The notes below the pieces were generated by a model. It was not told the DNA's origin. It ran no database searches and saw only the letters and a program-made list of their open reading frames with translations. This document shows, one piece after another, positions 34,793-47,257 of a DNA stretch of 64,000 nt. Location: positions 62,001-126,000 of the forward strand of contig CAKJVC010000201.1 of assembly GCA_918026815.1 (NCBI GenBank), read 5' to 3'. This DNA is from Chalara sp. BL73 (lineage: Eukaryota; Ascomycota; Leotiomycetes; Helotiales). A program made the position numbers and the translations under genes. Numbering within the stretch: the stretch's first letter is position 1; the number at the start of each line of letters is the position of its first letter.

Positions 34793-37607
34793 CTAATTTT
34801 TTTTTTGCTTTTTTGACCTGTGAATGCCTATTGGAGTATCCGGCACAATATTACCAATACCAGGAGTCGGAAGTCGAGGCAGCTCTTGACTACTATTACT
34901 AGATAGTTCCCAGTTCGTTGTTTCAATTGACGGTTCGCGGCGATTCCTAAGTGTATTTTGAAACTGAGTAGTCGAAAGTGGCTGATTTTGATGAATTGAT
35001 TGACGTAAAGATTTAGAAATCTTGTAATCCCAGCGTTCTTGAGCACGACGAGTTCGAACTTCTTCGTTTCCTTCTGGTTCTTCATCACTAATATAGTAAT
35101 GATTTTCCCAAAGATCAATTTGATCAAGTTGGACTTCAAGATCATTTTCTCGCGTTTTAATTTCCGTTTCCATATCTTCAAGTGTCATATCCTGGATATT
35201 AATAGTTGAAAATAGTAGATTTTGAAGCTCACGTGTTCGTGAATGTTCAACGAGCGAATGATAAACCAAAAGAAGCGACCGAATAGTTGTCGGTTGAAGC
35301 TGGCCACGGCGATATCCGCATATATCACGTGCAAAACTAAAAGCACGTTCTACTCCAACACCGGCCATCGGGATACAAAGTAAGTCTCTAGCCATTGCTG
35401 ATAAGCCAGGAAGCTGTGTTTCAAGCGATTTCCAAACAAGTAGCGGTGATCGATTATCAGGCTCTAAAAAAACAACACAAAGATTAGTATAAAAATTAGT
35501 ATAAAAAGTAGAATTGTAAACATACTCATAGCCAGCCATTCATCAATTTCAGAAGGAGAAAAGTCATCATCTTTGCGATAAGGGTTCTGAATGTCTCGAG
35601 TAAAGCGCTTGCGACTTAATGCCAATGCTAAAGGGTCGTGATTAACTTCTCGAATTTGAGAAAGTCGGTCAGCATTCGTAGACTTTTCTTTATATTCCGT
35701 ATCGTATAACGACCGAAATTGACGCTCAAATTCTTTGGCCCAATCAACTGTTTTGAAATTAAGCCAGCAGTAATCTTCTTCAAAGCATTTTAGCTTCGAT
35801 TTTGGATCAAGAATTGCTCCGATGCCATACAAACTACCAAGACTACTATATGTTTTGTTATAGTAAGTATCAAGCTTGGCTTCTGCAGCGTTAATCGCAC
35901 CAATTAAATCTTTTACCCAAAGTTGAGCAACAGACTTTTTGGTTAATACTCGGCGAGATTCTTGCAAGTGTTCAAACAATTCATCGTAAATTGATAAAGC
36001 ATAAGGCAATGTTATGCTTGTTGTTTTGCCGATTGTTGTTGTAAAAAAAATTGAAAGGACGTAACAAATCGGCCAAATAGCCAAGTTTTTTCCATTCTAA
36101 TGCAGAAAAAGAAAAAAGGCTTAGCAGGATCGTATGCACTGCAAAATTGATTGATAGACTCTTTAAGACGCAATGCACGAAGAATCATATGCACTGTTGA
36201 GTCCCATCGAGTGCATACATCAATTAACAATGTAAGAACTGGATCATTCGGAGAAGATGAATCTCTGATTTGTTCTTGTTGAACTCTTTGAAATCGATGT
36301 TTCCGCTGTGCACTGGAATTAACAAGAATAGCAAGCTTTCGAATCTAATATAAGATTAGTATAAAAATTAGTATAAAAGTCACGTGTTACATACCTTTGC
36401 TAGTATATATGGAATACCACGTTTGTCACTAGCTTTGATTCTCTCAAGATCAGACAGCTCTTTTTCTGCTACCCAATTCCGAACAAATGTGTCGTTAGTA
36501 GGCCTCAATTGAACAAAGCCCAAAAGTGCTTGAAGACTAAGCTGAATCACATGCGATAAACACGGCACGTGTTGGACTTTCTTTTTTAGAATACTATTAG
36601 CTTTCAAAGCTTCTTGTAAGTATCCGTTGATTTCGAGAACCATTGTAGTATTCGAACTCGCATTATCAGTTGTAATTGAAACAACACGATCAAAAAGATT
36701 GTGCTGTTGAAAAACGTTATTGACAACTTGAGCAAGCGCATTTCCGGAATGAACGTTTACTAAACTTTCAAATCCTATTAATTCTTGACAAAGAACCCAT
36801 GACTTATCAATATAGTGAGCTATTATACCCATAAATGATAGTCTTGTTGTACTAGACCAGCAATCAAGAGAAATTGCAATTTTGCTTCCAGGAACAACAT
36901 TTGAAAGCATGTTCTGTTCAAGTTTGACTGATTGTTCCATTAGTCGATTCTTCATAGTTGTTGCAGAAGGAAGTTCGAAATTTGGATTTTGCATAACAGC
37001 TAGCTTTCTCCATTCAGGATTTTCGACTGCGCGGAAAGAAGTACGAAGTGAAACAATAGTTGCAAGAACCTGGTCGTGAAATGCTTGCTTCGTAAAGATT
37101 GGTTGCTATTAATATTAGACATTATACTAATATTTATACTAATCTACTTACAGAGATAGCGTGAAACATGTCTTCCACTTTTTTCTGCCTTGTATTACTT
37201 TGGCTAGAATAAACAAAGCATTGCCGAGACGCTATATGACCAGACAAAGCTTTTGTGCCGGTATTCCGCGTATTTGGATGTGCGAGAACCTTGTTGCAGT
37301 TTTGACATATGACTTTAGGCTCTCCGGTGATCCGGTGTATTCCTTGATCGAATTGTTTCCAAGCAATAGATTTTCGATTTTGAGATTTCCAATTTAATTG
37401 CTTTACCAAATCAATTGATTGGTTTGCAACTGCTTGAACTGCCCATTGTGTACTTAACCACCATTCAACAAACTTATCGTGATATTCGAGTTCCCATCGA
37501 AAATATAGGTTTTTTGGACCAATTTGCGAAAATAGTAAATTGTCAGAAGTATTTGGCTCAAATGAGCTAAAAGGATCAGAAAAGTCTTGCGAATTGCTTG
37601 ACTCCAT
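34793..37607 (-). CDS. BED-finger hAT transposase (two frameshifts in exon 3)
   Basis: Four exons: 37152-37607, 36395-37105, 35526-36344 and 34793-35463, with introns of 46-62 bp. The start is ATG at 37607 (MESSNSQDF). Exon 1 has a BED-type finger (CQNCNKVLAHPNT, then GHIASRQC). Exon 2 holds the RNase-H-like core: KIAISLDCWSSTTRLSF with the first Asp, VSITTDNASSN with the second, and CLSHVIQL. Exon 3 has DVCTRWDSTVHMI. Exon 4 is the hATC dimerisation domain (MAGVGVERAFSFARD, RSLLLVYHSL) and a basic tail. It cuts and joins the element's TIRs in the nucleus. Exon 3 needs two frame changes, at the A-runs around 36106-36116 and 36045-36052 (plus strand), to read through. Everything else joins in phase. 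The shifts may be sequencing errors or real decay. Confidence 0.85.
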
Positions 37608-37844
37608 AGCAACAAAAGTGTGCAAGTAAAAAAAAAAAGCATCAAATCGGAAAGAAAAAACAAGTATTTAAACACAAGTTAAATTACTACTTCCAAAAAA
37701 TTGTACATATTAAAGGTTATAATTAAACTTCCAAAAATTAATGTAAAATATAATGATTAGTATAAAGATTAGTATAAAATTGAATATATCTGCTTAAAGT
37801 TCCTTGCTTCATTTGCTGTATATACTTAAAAACTACATATACAT

Positions 37845-39149
37845 TTACAGCTTACGCGGCTTTTGAAAGCTGCTTTGTAAACCAAAGAATGCTTTAACGA
37901 TTGTTTGACTTAAAGAATTGTCTGTCATCAAAAACAAATCATTATAAGCGGGGAAAATACGTTCGTATGATCCATCTTCCGGAATTTCCGTAGCATATAC
38001 CATATCAAACGCTTCTCTATGGCCTGTCAACGAATCGGAGAAGCCGAATCCTGTGTCATTTAACTTATCGTCGGCTGGCCACCAATTTGCAGGGCCCGGC
38101 AGATCGATCCACTCTTCATTTCCGTATGCCCATGCTGCAAGATTTTTCCAAATTGCCTTTTCTCCTTGAGTAAAGTATCTTTCAGGAGTTTTATACGCAT
38201 AGAATTTGCTATATCAGTTAGCAGATTAGTATAAAAATTAGTAGAAATTTGTACTTCTTGTAAATGTAAGGACAGCTTGTTCTTTCCAAGTATTCCTGTC
38301 CACCAGCAGCAAGCTTTCGGATTTTGCGGAACAAAGATCGACGGCTTCGGCGCCATTTTCTTTGCCAAAACTTAAATTCAAGCTTTTTGGCATCCTGAAA
38401 TTGTATTAGCGTTATACGAATCATTATATTAATCTGAAACTTACTAAAATGGATCGTTTATGCTTGGCAATCCCGTCATTTTTCAACTCTTTAGCAGATT
38501 TGCCGACAACTGCTTTATCACCGTTTTGCTTTTCATTCAATCTCCACATATGCTCAAACTCGTATTCGTCTTCCGATTCATACTCAATATCTTCCCATGC
38601 TGGATTTCCATCATCATCAATTGCATATAGGCCACCAATTTCTCCATAACCCAAAGCTTTTGCCACAGATTTCCAATCTTTGCCATCTCGTTCACTATAC
38701 AGGTTAGTATAAAAATTAGTATAATCAAAATTAAACGAACCGCTTTGTTCTAACTTGCAAAGCAGACTGCTCAATCATTCGCTTCTGCTCGGCAACAGAT
38801 GCGAGTGCAAATTCGGCAGACTTTTTGAGTACTTTTTTTCTGTATGTAATTGCTGCTTGATCTGCGGCTTTCGCTTTTTCGATCTGATTTTGAATACTGT
38901 TGCTTTTTATAGCTTCAAGTCTTCTTCTAGCTTTAACAGTATGCACATTGGTAGAAAAACTGCCCGGAGATTTGCGCTTGCGTTTATTGGAAGAACCGAT
39001 TTGCTGCGAGGAATCAAGATCCATATCAAATTCATGATCTGAATCATCAGAAATGACAATGATATCCTTGAAACCGATTAGTATACAGATTAATATAATA
39101 TTTCAATAAAAATTACCTGAGGAGGTTGCTTTTCGAAAGGTGAAGCCAT
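37845..39149 (-). CDS. Transposon cargo protein of unknown function with a SUMO-interacting-motif-like N-terminus
   Basis: Five exons join in phase: 39117-39149, 38741-39066, 38445-38694, 38255-38394 and 37845-38208, giving 370 residues. Residues 1-11 (MASPFEKQPPQ) splice to DIIVISDDSDHEFDMD, a hydrophobic core followed by acids exactly like a SUMO-interacting motif. Then come a basic patch (SSNKRKRKSPGS), an Ala/Lys-rich helix (IEKAKAADQAAITYRKK), an acidic block (DIEYESEDEYEFEHMW), a very basic stretch (WQRKWRRSRRSLFRKIRK) and a Trp-rich globular C-terminus (LPGPANWWPADD). I recognise no family. The acidic and basic blocks would suit a chromatin or histone partner, but that is only suggested by its neighbour, the H3-like gene. 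No frame damage is seen. A leader intron seems present at about 39208-39261. The donor of intron 2 (GTTCGT) is unusual. Confidence 0.75.
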
Positions 39150-39672
39150 ATTGGAAAGTAACGCAACCGAAAAGTAGGCGTATTTTGCAAATTTCAACTC
39201 GCAAGAACTAGAGCTTCAAAAATTAGTATAAAGATTAATATAATACACCAAAAACACGTACTGCGATAGATGTTTGACTTTGTTCAGATTTAATAAGTTG
39301 GTGCAAAAAGAATGAATGAGGGAAAAGTACGCGTTATCCTGAAAAATAAGGCAGTCGCGTTTTTATGCCTCGATTTTAAGGCATCCAACTACTTTTTTTA
39401 AACCTGACTTCTTTTAACCTTCAATTAAATTTACCAACAACTACACCATACACAAGTATGTATTATATTTATCTTTTTTATATTCTATTTTTATATTAAT
39501 CATTATACTAATTCTTTATAGTCTTCTCGTCGAAATCACAAAGCTATAATTTCAATTTCACGTGTCAATATTCACATTCACCTTCACCTTTTCTGAAAAT
39601 AATTTGCGACTTTGCACAGGTACATATTATTCTGTATTATACTAATATTTATTCTAATCTTAATAGGTTACA
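39150..39672. promoter_or_regulatory. Divergent promoter region with untranslated-leader introns
   Basis: Lies between the divergent unknown cargo gene and the H3-like gene. On the plus strand two leader introns can be seen before the H3 ATG: 39456-39521 (GTATGT to TTATAG) and 39620-39666 (GTACAT to AATAG). On the minus strand one leader intron lies at about 39208-39261. All three carry the paired TACTAAT motif. Confidence 0.6.
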
Positions 39673-40222
39673 ATGGCACGTACCAAGAAAATAGCTACCA
39701 AATCTGCTCGCAAACCCTCTGCCAAAACCTCTGCCAAAACCTCTGCCAAAACCTCTGCTAAAACCTCTGCAAAAGCTGTACCAAAGAAGAAATATCGATT
39801 GAAACCTGGCAGTAAGTTGATTAATATAATAATTAGTATAAAACTAACATTTAAACGTAGCCAAAGCACTTAGAGAAATCAAACGATACCAAAAAAGCAC
39901 TGAGCTTTTAATCCCAAAAGCTCCATTTACTCGACTAGTTAGGGAAATAATGTATGATATTACGTCTCGACACGCATTTCGCATTCAACTTAGTGCTTTA
40001 CAATGTCTCCAAGAAGCCGCAGAATCTGCTTTGGTAGCTGAGTTCGAGCGTAAGTTATTTCATATAAATACATTATACTAATATTTATACTAATATTACT
40101 TTAAAGTCACAAATCTTGCCGCAATCCACGCTAAGAGAGTTACTATTCAAGTAAAGGATATGCATTTGGTTCAAAGAATGAGAGAGGGAATGACGGGCTA
40201 CAAGTACCCAGGCCGGTGTTAA
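39673..40222 (+). CDS. Divergent histone H3 (CenH3-like) carried by the transposon
   Basis: Three exons, 39673-39811, 39861-40049 and 40107-40222, join in phase to 147 residues (canonical H3 has 135 after Met removal). The tail starts [10 protein letters not shown], so K4, K9 and S10 sit at H3 positions while R8 is Thr. The normal mid-tail is replaced by a 12-bp tandem repeat encoding KTSA units. The fold follows: [38 protein letters not shown], then [13 protein letters not shown]. Loop 1 ([17 protein letters not shown]) is two residues longer than in H3, and LQEAAE fits CenH3, both CENP-A-like features; the Trp often found in CenH3 loop 1 is absent. FED before TNL is FEL here. The C-terminus extends to YKYPGRC. 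It should enter nucleosomes with H4. Whether at centromeres or at transposon DNA is unknown. Splice sites are canonical. Confidence 0.88.
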
Positions 40223-40432
40223 AGAATCAAACGCAGTTCATACAAAGGAAATGGGTTAAGCAATGGAGTTATTAAAGGTATACACGCTAGCGATAGGGCG
40301 CTAAGCACATAATAAAATTCACAAACCAAAATTTTAATACGTTTATGTCGCGTAGCTTTTGATTAGTAGACTTATTAGTATAACTTCTCTAACTGTACAG
40401 CAACTATTGTAATGTCACGTGTAAATGTAATG

Positions 40433-40567
40433 GGTGCTTGGCACCCCATCAAGACCCCATGGGGTGGGGTGGGTGCTTTTGATAGACCCCAACCCATGGG
40501 GTGGGACCCCGACGGGTGGGGTCAAGTAGGTGAAAACCCGCCCCGTGGGACCCCAGTTCGCAGTCTA
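40433..40567 (-). repeat. Right terminal and subterminal arm of the hAT element
   Basis: Read from 40567 inward: TAGACTGCG, then CCCACGGGGCGGG and further CCCATGGGG-type units. Abruptly GC-rich next to the AT-rich element body. Confidence 0.8.
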
Positions 40568-40575
40568 GTTATTCC
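40568..40575 (+). repeat. Right target-site duplication of the hAT element
   Basis: GTTATTCC, identical to the 8 bp at 34328-34335. Confidence 0.92.
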
Positions 40576-40602
40576 TATGAAAGACTAAGAGCAAATACGT
40601 AC

Positions 40603-42121
40603 TAAGTGTAGTGATTCTCTCGCTCCACCCGTAAAAGAAAATGGAAGCATTAACTGGAATGTCTTTGGTACTCTTCTTCCCATGAGATAAGCTACATGCT
40701 TCGAATATTGGGAGAGCTGTCGTTTGTGGCAAACTAGATCTAATTACTGAAAATTGAAAGTTTAGTACACACTCCTTGAGGCGGAGGACAGCTATTAAGC
40801 TAATGATTGAGAATTTCGGGCTACAACGTACCTTGAAGGTCGATATCAACTACTTTGATTGGCAAGGACCAAGTCTTAGGAACTGTGTAGTCGCAAAGAG
40901 TCTGGAATGCTGGTATTCGCTCTGACGACTTCAGTGTTGCTCCAAGCTGCGCGAACAATAGAGCTGCCCTATGTTTCTCGGTTTCCGTGCCAATGGTGTC
41001 TACTATTAGCTGCATTGTATCATATGCTTCTTGAGTACACACAAGCTGTCTTTTGCAGATTATGGGCCATATATGATCAGGTAAAAGCCGGGTACAACTT
41101 TCTAGCTTTATCTGCACGGAGATATACTCATGATGCCAATCTTGAGCCTCCACTTGGCCATTGGAGATATCGCTAACTAACGCAAGAAGTATGGTTGTAT
41201 CGAGGTTGAGAGTTTCGGTAATATCTGTGTAGTCAGGGGCAACCATTGTTCGAACGACGTCCTCGATATTCTGCTGGTCCGGGAGCTCATGAGCCAGCTG
41301 GACCATGATACCCATAGCTTTCATACGATCGAAAACCTTCAACACAAGCCTTGGGTTACAGAGCTTTACTTTTTCTAGTTCATGTAGATGAAGTCGAGGG
41401 AAAATGATTTTGACTTTCGGGTGCTGACAGCGGTATAGTGCGAGCTTTGAAGCCTGTAGAAGCAATCGAGCCTCCTTAATGAAGCCTGAGGGCTCATCGA
41501 CATCATCCTCATCTTGGTCGCTCTCACTATCATCTTCTCCATAACCTGTCATTACGTATAGTCAGCTACACCTGTGCATTGACACACTCGTAGAGATCAA
41601 GTACATGCAAAAACTGACCAGCGTTCACAAAACCCCACATGGCTCTATCAGTGGTTGTGTTATTGATCCGAATCCACTCCGCACCATTCTTACATACTAT
41701 ATCAATCATGGAAGTGTTCGTTTGTGTGATCCCGTTTTTCTTCCTATCTTTCATCTCGTCTCGAGGGTACAGGGCAGAGCCTTTTCGAATCTCAGTGATA
41801 CCAGTACAGTTCTTTGCGATTGACCATAAGGCCTCATTTCTGAGCAAGGAACCATCATCGTCATTCATAGGACTGTCCAGATGTTTGAAAATTCGGGAAA
41901 ATCCATCTTTCCAAAGCGTCTGGTACTTTTCGCTACCCGCCAAATGAGTTTCCAACTGGAAGACAAAAATGTAAGCATTTTTCTTTCAGAAGAGTGGGGT
42001 CATCCATAGCCGTGAATGAGCTTATTTCAAGTGTTCTACTTACTACTTTTAGATCTCCCCGTAGAGAATCGACTCTTTGCTGTAAGCTGAGAGTTGGAGT
42101 ACCCATATTAGCCATAATCAT
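40603..42121 (-). CDS. DUF1308 (C7orf25-like) protein, 3' end missing at the transposon
   Basis: Exons 42044-42121, 41619-41955, 40832-41545 and 40603-40746 join in phase. The first in-frame ATG is 42121; one at 42115 is also possible. About 424 residues are readable. Recognised parts are SMIDIVCKNGAEWIRINN (N-terminal domain) and an acidic linker (DDSESDQDEDDVDEP). The DUF1308 core follows: ETLNLDTTILLALVSDISNG, DTIGTETEKHRAALLF and DIPVNASIFFYGWSERITTL. The human homologue continues with a conserved segment ending HQPRALTE. Here the frame reaches a GTACGT donor at 40602, and the hAT target duplication begins 27 bp further on. I find no matching last exon across the element. The gene was probably interrupted in its last intron and its end lost or unrecognised. 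Function of the family is unknown. Confidence 0.7.
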
Positions 42122-42622
42122 ATATTCGATATCGAACAACAGGAGTTATGCCAGAGCATAGAGTCGTCTATTGCAACAAATGACTTGACAAGTATACACC
42201 AGAAGTTTTATGACACACATAGATACAAGAACTCCATGAATAGCATATGACTCTAGCACGTCTATCATAGATGAAATAAATGTTGTGGTTTCCTGACAGA
42301 CCTTTTCATCAGGCAGGTTGACGAAGTGGGTCCGCTCACCGGAAGCCCATTTTTTAGGTGGTCTTGGCTAGCCATATCCCACTAATCTTCAAGCTGCCTC
42401 GCAGTGTGAGGTGCCGTATATTTATTTGAATATCGAAAATACAAAGGGCGGTCATGTCACGAAGTATCATTAGAAAAGGCCGGATTTCGTAATAAGGATG
42501 TACCAATCTTCCATAACACGTGATCATTACAGCATACAGAACAACTCCAGCTTCATTCAACATAGCACCAACGCCGATCTATATAGAAGCGCCTTTCCCC
42601 AGAAAAGCGCAATGCGCTCGGT
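42122..42622. other. Intergenic region between DUF1308 and MCM3 genes
   Basis: Upstream of the DUF1308 gene and downstream of MCM3; no supported gene. Confidence 0.5.
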
Positions 42623-45397
<2,775 letters not shown>

Positions 45398-45990
45398 TAT
45401 TATGTTACGATTGTACTATTCAAAAAAATTTGTTGTGAAGTGGGCGGCGCACAATTTTGTGTTGATGCAAAAGGATTCAGGAGGTCTTGAGATTAAAACG
45501 CGAAACGCGTAAAGTAGGGATCGCGCTCTTTCGCGTTAAGTGGTTTTATGCCAAGCCATGGGTGAATCCACTTTTTAAACCTCACCTCGAGCTGAATGCT
45601 GAATAGACTTAAAGGTCCCAGCAAATGATCAATCATCAGGATGTGCCATAATAAGGAAACGATCTTTTGCATTGAGAGTGGAAATTTGTACGACAGCATG
45701 CGTCAGATACGGCCTCTTGTAGTCAACAATCTACTGTCCTTAAGATTTATCTCGTGACTCGGAATTCAGACTCTCCACACCGCCACCTTATGGCACAGAT
45801 ATATGCTCCATCATCCCATAACTTTACTTGATTATTCATAACCGATGACAGCACCTTCAAGCGTGCTTGTGCTATCGAATCCGCCTACTGGCACGATTGC
45901 CTGGCTTGAAGCTACAAGTATACATGTCAGCCATACACTCTTTTTCAAAAAAAATACCGATCTAGTGACGCTTGTAGTTGGAACTACGCA
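45398..45990. other. Intergenic region upstream of MCM3
   Basis: Contains the MCM3 promoter with ACGCG-containing stretches near 45498-45510 (aaacgcgaaacgcgt), reminiscent of the MluI cell-cycle box bound by MBF in yeasts. Only the motif is seen; regulation is inferred. The rest is the 3' flank of the ABM-like gene. Confidence 0.4.
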
Positions 45991-46632
45991 TCACATTACG
46001 AAATCGTTCCACCAGTTCGTATCGCGATAGAAAGTGCCATATTCTCGATACTCTATGAAAAGGGAGAACTTGCCATCTTTTCGTAGCAGCTTGAAATCAA
46101 TCAAATCTGTTTGGAGTTCTATGTAAGCTTGAGTTGCAATGTGGGCAAAGGCGGCAGCGTGATGACGATCTGGCATGAGGTTAATCAGTGCCTCTATCTT
46201 CAGGTCTTAGTTAGGTGACATACACATCTCCAGAGATATAAGCCTAAAGTCGCTGGTGTGGTATATTTCGTATTTCAAACACAGCTCGCCTTGTTCTTTG
46301 CCAACGGTCTCTGCAAAATCAACCAGCCTTTCCATGACCTAAGAAGAATACTCAGCATTTAATCAAGAATGCTATATCTTTGTGCGGGACTATTTTACCT
46401 CCTCGTATTTTTCTGGCTTCGGCTCATAGATTCGCATAATACGAATTGGATCTCCAATATGATTCTTGTTGCAAGTTCCCTCTTGTTTCTCCTCTTCTGT
46501 CAACTCCACTGATGTGGCGGGGGTAATATCTCTTATTTCGGGTGTCGACGCGAAACTCACATGCTTCACCAACTTCGTCAATGTGGGCTCTGGAAGTGAA
46601 GCGATTTCGCATCCATTGGTGGCGTTTGTCAT
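45991..46632 (-). CDS. Small ABM-like dimeric alpha/beta-barrel protein
   Basis: Exons 46399-46632, 46224-46338 and 45991-46169 join in phase to 175 residues. Introns are GTAAAA to TCTTAG and GTATGT to GCCAG, the second with a CTAAC branch. After a disordered N-terminus of about 65 residues comes IRIMRIYEPKPEKYEE, then VMERLVDFAETVGKEQGELC, LKYEIYH, FRLISLEMY joined to RHHAAAFAHIAT. This is the strand-helix pattern of antibiotic-biosynthesis-monooxygenase-like domains (a motif like 'H.at.hf' after 'E.w'). Such proteins can be small oxygenases or have no known enzyme activity; the substrate is unknown. The fold assignment is by pattern only. Confidence 0.6.
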
Positions 46633-47257
46633 GGTGACTTTCGAAGCTGGGTGATAGGTAAGGTTTTCATCAGGAAATTTTCAATTTTTGTTTACTTTTA
46701 CATAAAGAGGATCAGATTGTTGCTTATCGTGGTATCGTTAGGCAACCTGGCATTCAATTTTTAAGCTTATTGTTGCTTAGTAGAATATTCTAAAGGTGAA
46801 TGTATCCGCCTTATTTACTGCTTTGATCTTTTCATTGCAGAGCTTCCTCGACATCTTAGAATGGATTTTAGCAATCATTGCTATATTCTTATTCTAATAG
46901 CCTTGAAGCACTCGGGTTTATTATTATCTGAGTACATGCTGGAGTCGTTATACTCAGTGCTGCCCAGATTGCGGAAGGATGGTTTAACATCGCATTCACC
47001 TCCAATCTGGATTTTGTGATCACGGACAGTTAGAACTTCCTAGATTACTGCCACTTGCATCAAGGGATCTCGCCCTACCAACGGCATTCACAAAGGAGCC
47101 AAAAGATGATGCATAATTGGCTCTCCGTAGCGTTGTCTACCATATTGCACTTCCCGAGGGCTTTTCTCACGCACAGGAAAACATGCCTTGACATGACTAT
47201 TCACTGACATCGCCTCTTCTATTAGTCACACTACTTACCTTGCTACATTAAATACTT
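46633..47257. other. Intergenic region
   Basis: Nothing recognised. Probably holds the promoter of the ABM-like gene and any 5' exon of the degraded gene that follows. Confidence 0.45.

Larger units (their letters stand above)
34681..40384. repeat. Dispersed paired intron motif (TATACTAAT x2) confined to the hAT element
   Basis: About 15 occurrences of a 20-25 bp motif, TTAGTATAAAAATTAGTATA or its reverse complement with small changes. They lie near 34682, 35482, 36353, 37121, 37755, 38223, 38411, 38703, 39076, 39221, 39491, 39636, 39819, 40072 and 40361. Nearly all fall in introns of the three genes or in leader introns. In most introns the transcript reads TATACTAAT twice, i.e. two consensus branch sites. 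In the introns at 37106-37151, 38395-38444 and 39812-39860 the motif lies in the opposite orientation. I saw none outside the element. Confidence 0.85.
34336..40567. mobile_element. hAT-type DNA transposon with histone cargo (6.2 kb)
   Basis: Both ends begin TAGACTGCG (left at 34336, right as reverse complement ending at 40567). A few bases further in, both share CCCACGGGGCGGG. The element is flanked by a perfect 8-bp duplication GTTATTCC (34328-34335 and 40568-40575), the size made by hAT transposases. Inside are three genes: a BED/hAT transposase (34793-37607, minus), an unknown 370-aa protein (37845-39149, minus) and a histone H3-like gene (39673-40222, plus). The body is AT-rich, while the outer about 140 bp at each end are GC-rich with repeated CCCATGGGG-like units. 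Perfect target duplications point to a fairly recent insertion. Confidence 0.92.

Noticed and set aside
39660..39869. Minus-strand frame with repeated [11 protein letters not shown]
   Set aside because: Antisense of the 12-bp repeat in the histone H3-like tail.
34681..40384. CRISPR array or simple microsatellite reading of the repeated AT-rich motif
   Set aside because: Spacing is irregular, copies sit in introns and both orientations occur; the organism is eukaryotic.
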